Positions 1 through 9,377 of a stretch of DNA of 64,000 nucleotides are shown here, piece by piece. A model generated the notes under the pieces. The model was not told the origin of the DNA. It searched no databases and was given only the letters and a program-made list of their open reading frames with translations. This DNA comes from Bacteroides sp. 43_108. GTDB taxonomy: Bacteria; Bacteroidota; Bacteroidia; Bacteroidales; Bacteroidaceae. The position numbers and the translations under genes were made by a program. Location of the stretch: NCBI GenBank assembly GCA_001915545.1, contig MNQS01000003.1, forward strand, positions 46,696 through 110,695. The letters run 5' to 3'. Within the stretch, counting starts at the first letter, position 1. The number at the start of each line of letters is the position of its first letter.

Positions 1-213
1 GAGAAGAAGATAAGCGCCATGCTGTGGGAATGGCTCGACAACCATACCCTATCCGATTTCTTCTCCATCAATGCTGTTTTTGCATATCTTTCCAAGCTGG
101 AAATACTGGAAAGATGGTCTATACTCGGAGTGGAAGAAGGCAAGAAGATATTCCGCAAGATCATTGAAGACCTGCGGAGCGAAGTCCGCGTACCGGATGA
201 ATTTAAGAAATAA
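1..213 (+). CDS. DUF2764-like V-ATPase-associated protein (3' part)
   Basis: This is the C-terminal 70 residues of a gene that begins before the window; the frame is open from base 1. The tail is helical and charged and ends in VRVPDEFKK. It lies 17 bp before atpA. In Bacteroidales V-type ATPase operons this slot, between atpE and atpA, is usually held by a DUF2764-family protein, and the visible tail fits that family as I recall it. Its biochemical role is not known; operon position suggests assembly or function of the rotary ATPase. The assignment leans on context because most of the protein is missing. Confidence 0.6.
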   Translation, partial: EKKISAMLWEWLDNHTLSDFFSINAVFAYLSKLEILERWSILGVEEGKKIFRKIIEDLRSEVRVPDEFKK

Positions 214-230
214 TAGAAAAAACATATAAT

Positions 231-1985
231 ATGACAAAAGGAACTGTTAGCGGCATTATTGCCAACATGGTGACACTGAAAGTCGACGGTCCTGTGGCTC
301 AAGGAGAAATCTGCTACATTGAAACGGGCGGCGACAGACTCATGTCAGAAGTTATCAAGGTTGTGGGTGCAGACGTATATGTACAGGTATTCGAGAGCAC
401 ACGCGGACTGAAAGTGGGTTCGCCTGCCGAGTTCACCGGACACATGCTCGAAGTGCAGCTTGCACCGGGAATGCTTTCAAAGAAATATGACGGTCTGCAG
501 AACGACCTGGAGAAGATGGAAGGAGTTTTCCTTAAGAGAGGAGAATACACCGATCCGCTCGACAGGGAGCGTGAATGGGACTTCACTCCGCTGGTAAGCG
601 CAGGAGACTCTGTGGAAGCTTCCGACTGGCTCGGTGAAGTTATCGAAAACTCACAGCCTCTGAAGATTATGGTACCTTTCCAGATGAAGGGAAAGGCTAC
701 GGTAAAATCTATCGCGGAACAGGGAAAATACAAGGTCGAAGATACGATTGCAGTACTCACTGACGAGGAAGGCAAGGAAATCAAGGTCAATATGATTCAG
801 CACTGGCCGGTGAAGTTTGCAATGACGAACTATAAGGAAAAACCGCGTCCATTCAAACTTCTTGAAACAGGTGTACGTACAATCGATACATTCAACCCTA
901 TCACTGAAGGCGGTACAGGTTTTATCCCTGGACCATTCGGTACAGGAAAGACAGTGCTTCAGCACGCCATCTCAAAGCAGGCCGAAGCCGACATCGTTAT
1001 CATCGCAGCCTGCGGTGAGCGTGCCAATGAGGTTGTGGAAATCTTCACAGAGTTCCCTGAACTCGTCGACCCTCACACAGGACGCAAGCTGATGGAAAGA
1101 ACAATCATCATTGCCAACACGTCAAACATGCCTGTTGCAGCGCGTGAGGCTTCTGTCTACACAGCAATGACAATGGCCGAGTACTACCGCTCAATGGGAC
1201 TCAGGGTTCTGCTTATGGCCGACTCAACTTCACGTTGGGCACAGGCTCTTCGAGAGATGTCCAACCGTATGGAGGAATTGCCTGGACCTGACGCCTTCCC
1301 TATGGACTTGTCGGCACTCATATCCAACTTCTACGGACGTGCAGGATATGTTTATCTTAACAACGGACAGACGGGTTCAATCACATTCATCGGAACCGTG
1401 TCGCCAGCCGGAGGTAACCTGAAGGAACCTGTCACTGAAAGTACAAAGAAAGTGGCACGATGCTTCTACGGACTCGAGCAGGACCGTGCCGACCGCAAGC
1501 GCTACCCGGCTGTAAACCCTATCGATTCTTATTCGAAATATCTTGAATATCCTGAATTTGCAGAATATATAAAGAAGAGAATCAACGGTGAATGGATTGC
1601 CAAGGTAAACAACCTGAAGACAAGAATGCAGCGAGGCAAGGAAATTGCCGAACAGATAAACATTCTCGGTGATGACGGTGTGCCTGTAGAATACCACGTA
1701 ATCTTCTGGAAATCGGAAATCATAGACTTCGTTATCCTTCAGCAGGATGCATTCGACGAAGTTGATGCCATGACTCCGCTGGAACGTCAGGAAGAGATAC
1801 TCAATCTGGTTGTTGATATCTGCGACACAGATTTCGAGTTCGACAGTTTCCTCGATGTAGTCGACTACTTCAAGAAGATGATAAACATCTGCAAGCAGAT
1901 GAACTATTCTCCATTCAAATCAGAGCAGTACTATGAATTCAAGAACCAATTGATGGCAATGCTCGAAGAACAGAAAAACAAATAA
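231..1985 (+). CDS. atpA: V-type ATP synthase/ATPase catalytic subunit A
   Basis: Catalytic A subunit of the V1 head, which hydrolyses or makes ATP at the A/B interface. The 584 residues match the usual A-subunit length. The P-loop GPFGTGKT is at residues 234-241, and a bulge-domain insertion of the V-type precedes it, which separates it from F1 beta subunits. Conserved blocks CGERANEV, MADSTSRWAQALREMS and a PAGGN segment follow. The ATG is preceded by an A-rich stretch and lies 17 bp after the upstream gene; atpB starts 12 bp downstream. It is a cytosolic peripheral protein in a single operon with subunits B, D, I and K. Confidence 0.97.
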   Translation: MTKGTVSGIIANMVTLKVDGPVAQGEICYIETGGDRLMSEVIKVVGADVYVQVFESTRGLKVGSPAEFTGHMLEVQLAPGMLSKKYDGLQNDLEKMEGVFLKRGEYTDPLDREREWDFTPLVSAGDSVEASDWLGEVIENSQPLKIMVPFQMKGKATVKSIAEQGKYKVEDTIAVLTDEEGKEIKVNMIQHWPVKFAMTNYKEKPRPFKLLETGVRTIDTFNPITEGGTGFIPGPFGTGKTVLQHAISKQAEADIVIIAACGERANEVVEIFTEFPELVDPHTGRKLMERTIIIANTSNMPVAAREASVYTAMTMAEYYRSMGLRVLLMADSTSRWAQALREMSNRMEELPGPDAFPMDLSALISNFYGRAGYVYLNNGQTGSITFIGTVSPAGGNLKEPVTESTKKVARCFYGLEQDRADRKRYPAVNPIDSYSKYLEYPEFAEYIKKRINGEWIAKVNNLKTRMQRGKEIAEQINILGDDGVPVEYHVIFWKSEIIDFVILQQDAFDEVDAMTPLERQEEILNLVVDICDTDFEFDSFLDVVDYFKKMINICKQMNYSPFKSEQYYEFKNQLMAMLEEQKNK

Positions 1986-1997
1986 ACAGAATAGGAT

Positions 1998-3323
1998 ATG
2001 ACAACAACAGCATTCCAAAAAATATATACAAAAATCAGCCAGATTACCAAAGCAACCTGTTCGCTTAAGGCAACAGGTGTTGGATGCGATGAACTCGCAC
2101 TCATCAACGGCAAGCTGGCACAGGCCGTAAAAATCATCGGCGACGAAGTAACCCTCCAGGTTTTCGAGGGAACAGGAGGTATCCCGACAAATGCAGAAGT
2201 GGTATTTCTAGGCAAAGCCCCTACCCTGAAAGTAAGCGACCAGCTCTCTGGAAGATTCTTCAACGCATACGGTGCACCAATCGACGGCGGACCTGCCATC
2301 GAGGGTAAGGAAGTGGAAATCGGCGGACCATCGGTAAACCCTGTACGCCGTAAACAGCCAAGTGAACTGATTGCGACAGGTATCGCGGGTATCGACCTCA
2401 ACAATACTCTCGTGTCTGGACAGAAGATTCCGTTCTTCGCCGACCCTGACCAGCCGTTCAACGAAGTTATGGCCATGGTGGCACTCCGCGCAAAGGCCGA
2501 CAAGATTATCCTTGGCGGTATGGGTATGACAAACGACGACTACCTGTTCTTCAAGAACACATTCTCTAATGCTGGTGCGCTCGACCGTATCGTTTCATTC
2601 ATGAATACTACTGAGGACCCTGCCGTTGAACGACTCCTCGTTCCGGACATGGCACTTACGGCAGCTGAATATTTTGCTGTTGAAAAGCACGAGAAGGTGC
2701 TCGTACTGCTCACAGATATGACATCTTATGCCGACTCTCTGGCCATCGTGTCAAACCGTATGGACCAGATTCCTTCGAAGGACTCTATGCCTGGTTCTCT
2801 CTATTCCGACCTTGCAAAGATTTACGAGAAAGCGGTACAGTTCCCAGAGGAAGCAGGTGGCGGTTCAATCACAATCATTGCCGTAACGACACTCAGCGGC
2901 GGCGATATCACACATGCCGTACCAGACAACACCGGATACATCACCGAAGGTCAGCTCTTCCTAAGACGTGATTCAGACATCGGTAAGGTCATCGTCGACC
3001 CATTCCGCTCACTGTCGCGTCTGAAACAGCTCGTTGCCGGAAAGAAGACCCGAAAGGACCACTCACAGGTGATGAACGCCGCCATCCGACTCTATTCGGA
3101 CGCAGCAAACGCAAAGACAAAGATGGAGAACGGTTTCGACCTCACCGACTACGACAACCGCTGTCTGGATTTTGCAAAAGAATATGCGGACAAGCTTCTT
3201 GCCATAGATGTCAATCTGGATACTACTGAAATGCTTGACGTTACATGGTCGCTCTTCAGAAAATACTTCAAGATTGAAGAAGTGAACATCAAGAAGGAGT
3301 TCACCGACATTTACTGGAAATAA
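1998..3323 (+). CDS. atpB: V-type ATP synthase/ATPase regulatory subunit B
   Basis: Non-catalytic B subunit of the V1 head (441 residues, normal length). It has the alpha/beta-ATPase fold but lacks a canonical P-loop; the equivalent segment reads SGQKIPFFADPDQPFN. The family blocks GRFFNAYGAPIDGGP, LLTDMTSYADSLA and GSLYSDLAKIYE are present. It alternates with subunit A in the hexamer and contributes the nucleotide-site arginine in trans. It sits 12 bp after atpA. A gap of about 100 bp without a coding feature separates it from atpD. Confidence 0.96.
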   Translation: MTTTAFQKIYTKISQITKATCSLKATGVGCDELALINGKLAQAVKIIGDEVTLQVFEGTGGIPTNAEVVFLGKAPTLKVSDQLSGRFFNAYGAPIDGGPAIEGKEVEIGGPSVNPVRRKQPSELIATGIAGIDLNNTLVSGQKIPFFADPDQPFNEVMAMVALRAKADKIILGGMGMTNDDYLFFKNTFSNAGALDRIVSFMNTTEDPAVERLLVPDMALTAAEYFAVEKHEKVLVLLTDMTSYADSLAIVSNRMDQIPSKDSMPGSLYSDLAKIYEKAVQFPEEAGGGSITIIAVTTLSGGDITHAVPDNTGYITEGQLFLRRDSDIGKVIVDPFRSLSRLKQLVAGKKTRKDHSQVMNAAIRLYSDAANAKTKMENGFDLTDYDNRCLDFAKEYADKLLAIDVNLDTTEMLDVTWSLFRKYFKIEEVNIKKEFTDIYWK

Positions 3324-3422
3324 GTATAAGACAACTCCTGAATCAATACATCGAACGAGGGCCTCAAGCAACAAGGCACAGCGTGTTGAATGAAAGAAAC
3401 GGGAGTTCTACAATAGTTGATT

Positions 3423-4028
3423 ATGGCAATAAAATTTCAATACAACAAAACCTCGCTTCAGCAGATTGAAAAGCAGCTGAAAGTACGCGAGCGCACTCTT
3501 CCAATCATAAAGAACAAGGAAACAGCGCTCCGTCTCGAAGTGAAGAAATGCAAGAGCGAAGCATCGGAGTTGGAGAAGAAATTGGAAAGCCAGATACAGG
3601 GTTATGAATCCATGTATGCCTTGTGGGGCGAATTCGACCCTTCGCTTGTGAAACTCAGCGACGTCGTGCTGGACGTCAAGAAAGTTGCAGGCGTCAGAGT
3701 GCCGGTTCTCACAAACATACAGCTGGAAGTACGCCCGTTCGGCTTGTTCAGCGCTCCAAAATGGTACTTCGACGGCATCAATCTTCTGCAGGGTCTTGCC
3801 AAGACAGCCGTTGAACGTGAATTTGTCGTGGCAAAGCTTGAACTTCTGGAACATGCTAGAAAAAAGACCACGCAGAAGGTAAACCTCTTCGAGAAAGTTC
3901 AGATACCTGGTTTTCAGGAAGCTGTGCGCAAGATAAAGAGATTCATGGAAGATGAGGAGAACCTCTCCAAATCGTCACAGAAGATACTGAAATCACTGCA
4001 GAAGAAGAGAAAGGAGGCCGAAGCATGA
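3423..4028 (+). CDS. atpD: V-type ATP synthase/ATPase central stalk subunit D
   Basis: Central stalk subunit D, a long antiparallel coiled coil that rotates inside the A3B3 hexamer. The 201 residues are highly charged and helical, with a long N-terminal helix (QIEKQLKVRERTLPIIK) and a matching C-terminal helix rich in K, E and Q. The short globular tip lies between. I chose the ATG at 3423; an in-frame TTG at 3417 is less likely. The stop codon overlaps the atpI start by four bases (ATGA), so the two are probably translationally coupled. Confidence 0.92.
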   Translation: MAIKFQYNKTSLQQIEKQLKVRERTLPIIKNKETALRLEVKKCKSEASELEKKLESQIQGYESMYALWGEFDPSLVKLSDVVLDVKKVAGVRVPVLTNIQLEVRPFGLFSAPKWYFDGINLLQGLAKTAVEREFVVAKLELLEHARKKTTQKVNLFEKVQIPGFQEAVRKIKRFMEDEENLSKSSQKILKSLQKKRKEAEA

Positions 4029-5887
4029 TTGAAAAAATGAAAAAACTTACGTTCCTGGTGACCAGCAAGGAATATGAATCATTCCTTCAGGAAATCAGAG
4101 AACTCGGTGTCGTACACATCGCAGAACTGCAGAACGGAGGAAGCAGTCCAGAACTGCAGGAAGCTTTGGCCTACTCTGAAAGATGCCGGCAGGCGCTCAA
4201 CACTCTGAAAAGCGCATCGGACAACTACACCACTGACAAGACATTCGCCAAACCGCATGCGGACGTTTCGAAAGCTGACAGCATTATGGACGAAATCGAA
4301 AGGCTTACGGTGCGCGAATCAGACCTTAAGCGTTCTCTCGACTCAACAAAGAGAACAATAAGCACTCTGGAGCCGTGGGGAAACTTCACAAAAGATAATT
4401 TTGGAAAGCTTGAAGAAGCCGGCTATAAGGCCTTTTTCTACAGCTGTCCGGTAAAGATGTTCGATCAGGAGTGGAGCGACAAATATTTCGCAACACAGAT
4501 TGCCGTGTCGAACGACAGATGTCTGTTCATAGCCTTTTCAGCTGAAAAGCCTGAAATATCGGCTGAAGCTGTCGACATGCCTGAAGAAAGCCTCAACTTC
4601 TACATAAAGAAGAAAGCTGACATCGAGGCTCAGATAGAAAGCATACACGAACGGCTTCTGCAGATCAATGCTGAAGACAGAGATTCGATACTGGCGGCAC
4701 AGGTGGACAACGAGAACAGCCTGTCCCTGTCGAAAGTGCATCTGAACACAGAATCCCTTGCCGAAGACAGGATAAAGATGATGGTAGGATGGGTTGAGGC
4801 AGAAAACGAAAAGACAGTATGCGAATGTCTCGACAAGAATCAGATATTCTACGAAGTGGAAGACCCTGATTTTGAAGATGACATACCGGTAAAGATAAAA
4901 AACGGAGCATTCAGTTCATTGTTCGAACCGATTCTGAGGATGTACTCACTCCCGAGCTATCACGACATCGACCCGACACCGTTCTTTGCACCGTTCTTCA
5001 TGTTGTTCTTCGGCCTCTGCATGGGCGATGCCGGTTACGGTTTCGTCATTCTGGCCGCAAGCTTGGTGTTGCGCATGAAACTGGCAGACGACATGAAGCC
5101 TTATGCCTCACTGGGAATATGCCTGGGTGCAATGACCATCGTCTGCGGAACCCTCACCGGTTCTCTCTTCGGTATCGATTTGAGTTCTCAGGATTGGGCT
5201 TTCCTTGCACCGGTAAAGCAATACTTCATCAGCGAAAACAACTTCAAGCTGTTCGGATATAGCCCGATGATGGTCATATCAGTTGTTATCGGACTTATAC
5301 AGGTGCTCCTCGGAATGTGCCTTTCAGCGGCCAAAGCCATAAAGCTTTACGGCTGGAAGTACGGAGTAGGAAAAATTTCCTGGGTAGTAGCAATAGTTTC
5401 AGCAATAGTATACCTTGGAGTGCCGGCATGCGGAGGCACATTGCCAATGGCAGTAAATTATCTGCTCTACGCAATCATCGGCATCAGCGCGTTGGGAATA
5501 TATTTCTTCAACACTCCTGGCAAGAACATATTCATGAATTTCGGTTCTGGAATATGGAATACATACAACATGGCGACAGGCCTTCTCGGCGACCTCCTGT
5601 CATACATACGTCTGTTTGCGCTCGGTCTTACCGGCGGTGTGCTCGGAGGAGTGTTCAATCAGCTGGCAATCGAAATGACAAGTTCCCTCTCGTGGGGTAT
5701 CCGCTGGTTGCCTATGCTCCTGATTCTGCTTGCAGGACACGGCATCAATTTTGCACTCTGCATGATAAGTTCTTTCGTTCACCCTATGCGACTCACGTTT
5801 GTCGAGTTCTTCAAAAATGCCGAATTTGACGGCGGCGGCAAGGAATTTGAACCATTCAGAGTAAAAACATTCAAAAACAAGAAATAA
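4025..5887 (+). CDS. atpI: V-type ATP synthase/ATPase membrane subunit I (a subunit)
   Basis: Membrane subunit I (the a subunit), which supplies the ion half-channels and the stator arginine. It has 620 residues: a cytoplasmic, coiled-coil-rich N-terminal half to about residue 300, then seven or eight hydrophobic segments. The block HDIDPTPFFAPFFMLFFG opens the membrane half and the late segment LSYIRLFALGLTGGVLGGV carries the conserved arginine. The family pattern is clear. The start overlaps the end of atpD, and atpK follows 38 bp after the stop. Confidence 0.94.
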   Translation: MIEKMKKLTFLVTSKEYESFLQEIRELGVVHIAELQNGGSSPELQEALAYSERCRQALNTLKSASDNYTTDKTFAKPHADVSKADSIMDEIERLTVRESDLKRSLDSTKRTISTLEPWGNFTKDNFGKLEEAGYKAFFYSCPVKMFDQEWSDKYFATQIAVSNDRCLFIAFSAEKPEISAEAVDMPEESLNFYIKKKADIEAQIESIHERLLQINAEDRDSILAAQVDNENSLSLSKVHLNTESLAEDRIKMMVGWVEAENEKTVCECLDKNQIFYEVEDPDFEDDIPVKIKNGAFSSLFEPILRMYSLPSYHDIDPTPFFAPFFMLFFGLCMGDAGYGFVILAASLVLRMKLADDMKPYASLGICLGAMTIVCGTLTGSLFGIDLSSQDWAFLAPVKQYFISENNFKLFGYSPMMVISVVIGLIQVLLGMCLSAAKAIKLYGWKYGVGKISWVVAIVSAIVYLGVPACGGTLPMAVNYLLYAIIGISALGIYFFNTPGKNIFMNFGSGIWNTYNMATGLLGDLLSYIRLFALGLTGGVLGGVFNQLAIEMTSSLSWGIRWLPMLLILLAGHGINFALCMISSFVHPMRLTFVEFFKNAEFDGGGKEFEPFRVKTFKNKK

Positions 5888-5907
5888 TAAAAGAAATTAA
5901 TCAATAA

Positions 5908-6381
<474 letters not shown>

Positions 6382-6478
6382 GCAGATGCGAGAGTGTGCA
6401 GATGCAGCATGAAAACAAGTCATCGGCACACACGGAAACAGTGAGAAAAAACTGAAAAAACTTTTTTTAATAACCGCT

Positions 6479-6516
6479 GGAGAGCATGCCTTAAAACAGG
6501 TGTGCTCTCCTTTTTT
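6479..6516 (+). terminator. Intrinsic terminator of the V-ATPase operon
   Basis: A 12-bp stem (6479-6490 with 6499-6510, two G-T wobbles), an 8-base loop and six Ts. It lies about 100 bp after the atpK stop and is oriented for the plus strand. Confidence 0.88.
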
Positions 6517-6605
6517 ATATTGATAAAACCTGAAAAACGCACCATGCACTGCCGTGCACCATCAATAGAAACAGTTGTAAAGCCGAAAACCTTAAAGCAA
6601 AACGC

Positions 6606-6613
6606 TATATTTG
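6606..6613 (+). promoter_or_regulatory. -7 promoter box for the propeller/AraC regulator
   Basis: TATATTTG fits the Bacteroidetes -7 consensus TAnnTTTG, 27 bp before the chosen ATG at 6641. No convincing TTTG box is found at the usual 19-21 bp upstream, so the promoter may be weak or activator-dependent. If this box is used, the TTG at 6611, an alternative start in the same frame, lies within the promoter, which supports the ATG at 6641. Confidence 0.5.
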
Positions 6614-6640
6614 CATACAATAAAGAAAAACAACCGAAAG

Positions 6641-9292
6641 ATGCCTGGAATATATAGATTTTTGATGGTGACAGTTTTTTTTCTGCTTCATGCAGGGAAA
6701 ATCTGCTCCATAAACAAGGATTTTGAGACTTTCATACCTATAAATACTTCTGACGGATTGAGCGACAATCAGATAAGATTCATTCAGCAACTGCCCGACG
6801 GAAGGATGGTGTTTACGACCTTCGGAAATGTCAACATCTACGACGGCGTTCACTTCAGAAATATCCACAACACGGAGAAAAGCAGATATATACTGAAAAA
6901 CTACAACGGCTTCTACAGGATATACCACAGCAGCGACTCGCTTCTATGGATAAAGGATTACAAAAGATTGAGCTGCATTAATCTGTACAGGGAGCAATAT
7001 ATAAGCAACATAGATTCAATGCTTAAGACACTTGGCGCAAAGAATGGTGCCGAAGACTTGTTTGTCGACAACGACGGACGGACGTGGATTGTCGCATCTG
7101 CGCACCTCACGTCCATTTCCGGCAAAGAATCCATAAAGCTGAACGAAAGCAAAGAAAGGTGTCTTCAAGATGTCGGCTCTTCAAACAATAATATTTATCT
7201 GTTCTTCAGCGATGGAAGCGTTGAGTGCCATACCATCATGAAAGGTTGCGTGAACAAAAAATATTCCGTAGGAGCATACGCAAAATCCGAATACAATGCA
7301 TTCAACAGGACATCTCTTATTGTGAAAAGCGGAGATATATTCTATCAGCTTCGCAACGGAAACAAAGGCGGAATGTTTGCCTTCGACACGAAAAGCCATG
7401 AATGGTCAAGAATACTCGAGAAAGACTATACCCTCAACACGCTCATCGTTGCCGAAAACACCCACACGGCCTACATCAGCTGTACAAAAGGTTTCTGGGA
7501 AATAGATCTGACAAACGGCAAAAGTACATACCACCCTGCCATCAACACCGAAAGCGACGGAAACATATCGACGGAAATAAGCACGCTGTTCATCGACCGT
7601 CAGGGAGGATTGTGGATGGGTACATACAACCGCGGATTGTTCTACAGCCATCCGAACATGTACAGCATGCAGTCATACACACGCAATTCGTTTCCGGACA
7701 ACAGTGAGAACGACCTCAACGTCTTAGCCTTTGCCGAGGACAGCAAGGGCACCGTATATCTGCGCACCAAAGCGAACTGCTACAGAATCAGCAAATCGCC
7801 CATAGGCACACTGATTCTGCAGAAAGTGCCACTTGCCGACATGCCGGCAGACAGACATCCGCGAAAGACAGAAACTGTTCTGTCGGAATTGAACATAAGT
7901 GCCAACGGCGTTACTGCCATGTGCAAGGACAAGCTAGGACGCGTATGGATAGGAACTGCCGACGGATTACTGCTCTACTCCTCCGACGGCAAACAGGCAA
8001 GGAAGTTCTACAGCGAGGACGGACTTTCAAACAATTTCATACAAAGCTTGCTCGAGGCATACGACGGTACAATATGGACAGCCACGAGCAACGGCATATC
8101 GGCCATAAACGTCAAGGGCAAAGACTCCGCCCCATCCTTCACCGTCTACCGTCATGCCGATGGCACACTCGAAGGCGAATACTCTCCCCGTGCCATCTTT
8201 CAGGCAAAGGACTCCACGCTCTACTTCGGAGGCGTGGACGGATTCACAGTGTTCCACCCGAGCAAGGTATCCCGTGCGAAAACCTCCTTTCCTGCACCTG
8301 TATTTACATCCCTCACTGTAAACGGCACCGCCATCAAGACCGGCAGAGAATACGAGGGCAATCTCATTCTCAAGCGCACAGCTCCATACACAAACACCAT
8401 CACGCTAAACTACAACCAGAACTTCATATCACTACAGTTCTCCGCCCCCGATTTTGTAAACAGACAGCGCCTCTGCTACCGATACAAACTTGAGGGCATC
8501 GACCGCCAATGGAACATTCTGAACACGGCCTCTACTGAAAACACCAGCCGAGGCCTGCTCAATGCATCATACACCGACCTCCAGCCGGGCAAATACACTC
8601 TTACGGTATATGCCGGAAACGGTACCGACTTCGACAATGCTGAAAAGACAACGGTGACCATCATTATCACCCCGCCTTGGTGGAAAACCACAACTGCATA
8701 CGTTATCTATATTCTGCTATTAGCCGCAGTTATTTTCGCAGTACTCAGAACATATACCGTTTACACCCGACGCAAGCTCGAACGCAAGCATAAGGAAGAA
8801 CTTCTCCTTGCGCGCATACGAGGCCTCATCGAACAGTGCGACCGCTACGAGGCTGAACAGAAGGCATCGAAGGAGGCCTGTGCAGATACCTCATCGGAAA
8901 CGGACGAAGAACGCAGGGACGAGGAAAAGACCCTCTCTGCAGAAGACTCCAGATTCATTGCCCATGCCGTCGAACTTGTGGAAAAGAACATACACTCCTC
9001 GGGCTATTCCGTCGAACAGCTCGCCAAGGATTTGTGCATGGAGCGCACCGGCCTCTACCGCAAGCTCCAGTCGCTTCTCGAGCAATCGCCTAGCTATTTC
9101 ATACGCGACATACGCCTGCGCCGTGCTCGCAACATGCTTGCCGAAACCGACCTCACAATAGCCGAAATTGCCGAGCAGACAGGTTTCAGCAGTGCCAGCT
9201 ACTTCACCCGATGCTTTCAGGAGGCCTACGGATGCAAACCTTCCGAATATGCAAGAAACAGCGTGAAAACCAGCACTATTCAACATGGTTGA
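6641..9292 (+). CDS. Membrane-spanning propeller sensor with cytoplasmic AraC DNA-binding domain
   Basis: An 883-residue transmembrane regulator. A hydrophobic N-terminal segment is followed by a periplasmic beta-propeller of the two-component-regulator type (repeats such as DRQGGLWMGTYNRGLF and DKLGRVWIGTADGLLLYS), then a Y_Y_Y domain at about 610-680. One transmembrane helix follows (about 685-707), then a charged linker and an AraC-type double helix-turn-helix at about 775-875. There is no histidine kinase, ATPase or receiver domain between membrane and DNA-binding parts, unlike hybrid two-component systems. The signal must therefore pass straight to the DNA-binding domain (inference). The adjacent GH31 gene, 85 bp downstream, is the likely target. 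The inducer is unknown, probably an oligosaccharide. Confidence 0.85.
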   Translation: MPGIYRFLMVTVFFLLHAGKICSINKDFETFIPINTSDGLSDNQIRFIQQLPDGRMVFTTFGNVNIYDGVHFRNIHNTEKSRYILKNYNGFYRIYHSSDSLLWIKDYKRLSCINLYREQYISNIDSMLKTLGAKNGAEDLFVDNDGRTWIVASAHLTSISGKESIKLNESKERCLQDVGSSNNNIYLFFSDGSVECHTIMKGCVNKKYSVGAYAKSEYNAFNRTSLIVKSGDIFYQLRNGNKGGMFAFDTKSHEWSRILEKDYTLNTLIVAENTHTAYISCTKGFWEIDLTNGKSTYHPAINTESDGNISTEISTLFIDRQGGLWMGTYNRGLFYSHPNMYSMQSYTRNSFPDNSENDLNVLAFAEDSKGTVYLRTKANCYRISKSPIGTLILQKVPLADMPADRHPRKTETVLSELNISANGVTAMCKDKLGRVWIGTADGLLLYSSDGKQARKFYSEDGLSNNFIQSLLEAYDGTIWTATSNGISAINVKGKDSAPSFTVYRHADGTLEGEYSPRAIFQAKDSTLYFGGVDGFTVFHPSKVSRAKTSFPAPVFTSLTVNGTAIKTGREYEGNLILKRTAPYTNTITLNYNQNFISLQFSAPDFVNRQRLCYRYKLEGIDRQWNILNTASTENTSRGLLNASYTDLQPGKYTLTVYAGNGTDFDNAEKTTVTIIITPPWWKTTTAYVIYILLLAAVIFAVLRTYTVYTRRKLERKHKEELLLARIRGLIEQCDRYEAEQKASKEACADTSSETDEERRDEEKTLSAEDSRFIAHAVELVEKNIHSSGYSVEQLAKDLCMERTGLYRKLQSLLEQSPSYFIRDIRLRRARNMLAETDLTIAEIAEQTGFSSASYFTRCFQEAYGCKPSEYARNSVKTSTIQHG

Positions 9293-9377
9293 CATCCGTT
9301 TCAACATAATTGCAGCTATATTTATGTGTATGCACACTAAATTTGCCGCAGTCAAAAACCACAAAAAAATCATAAAC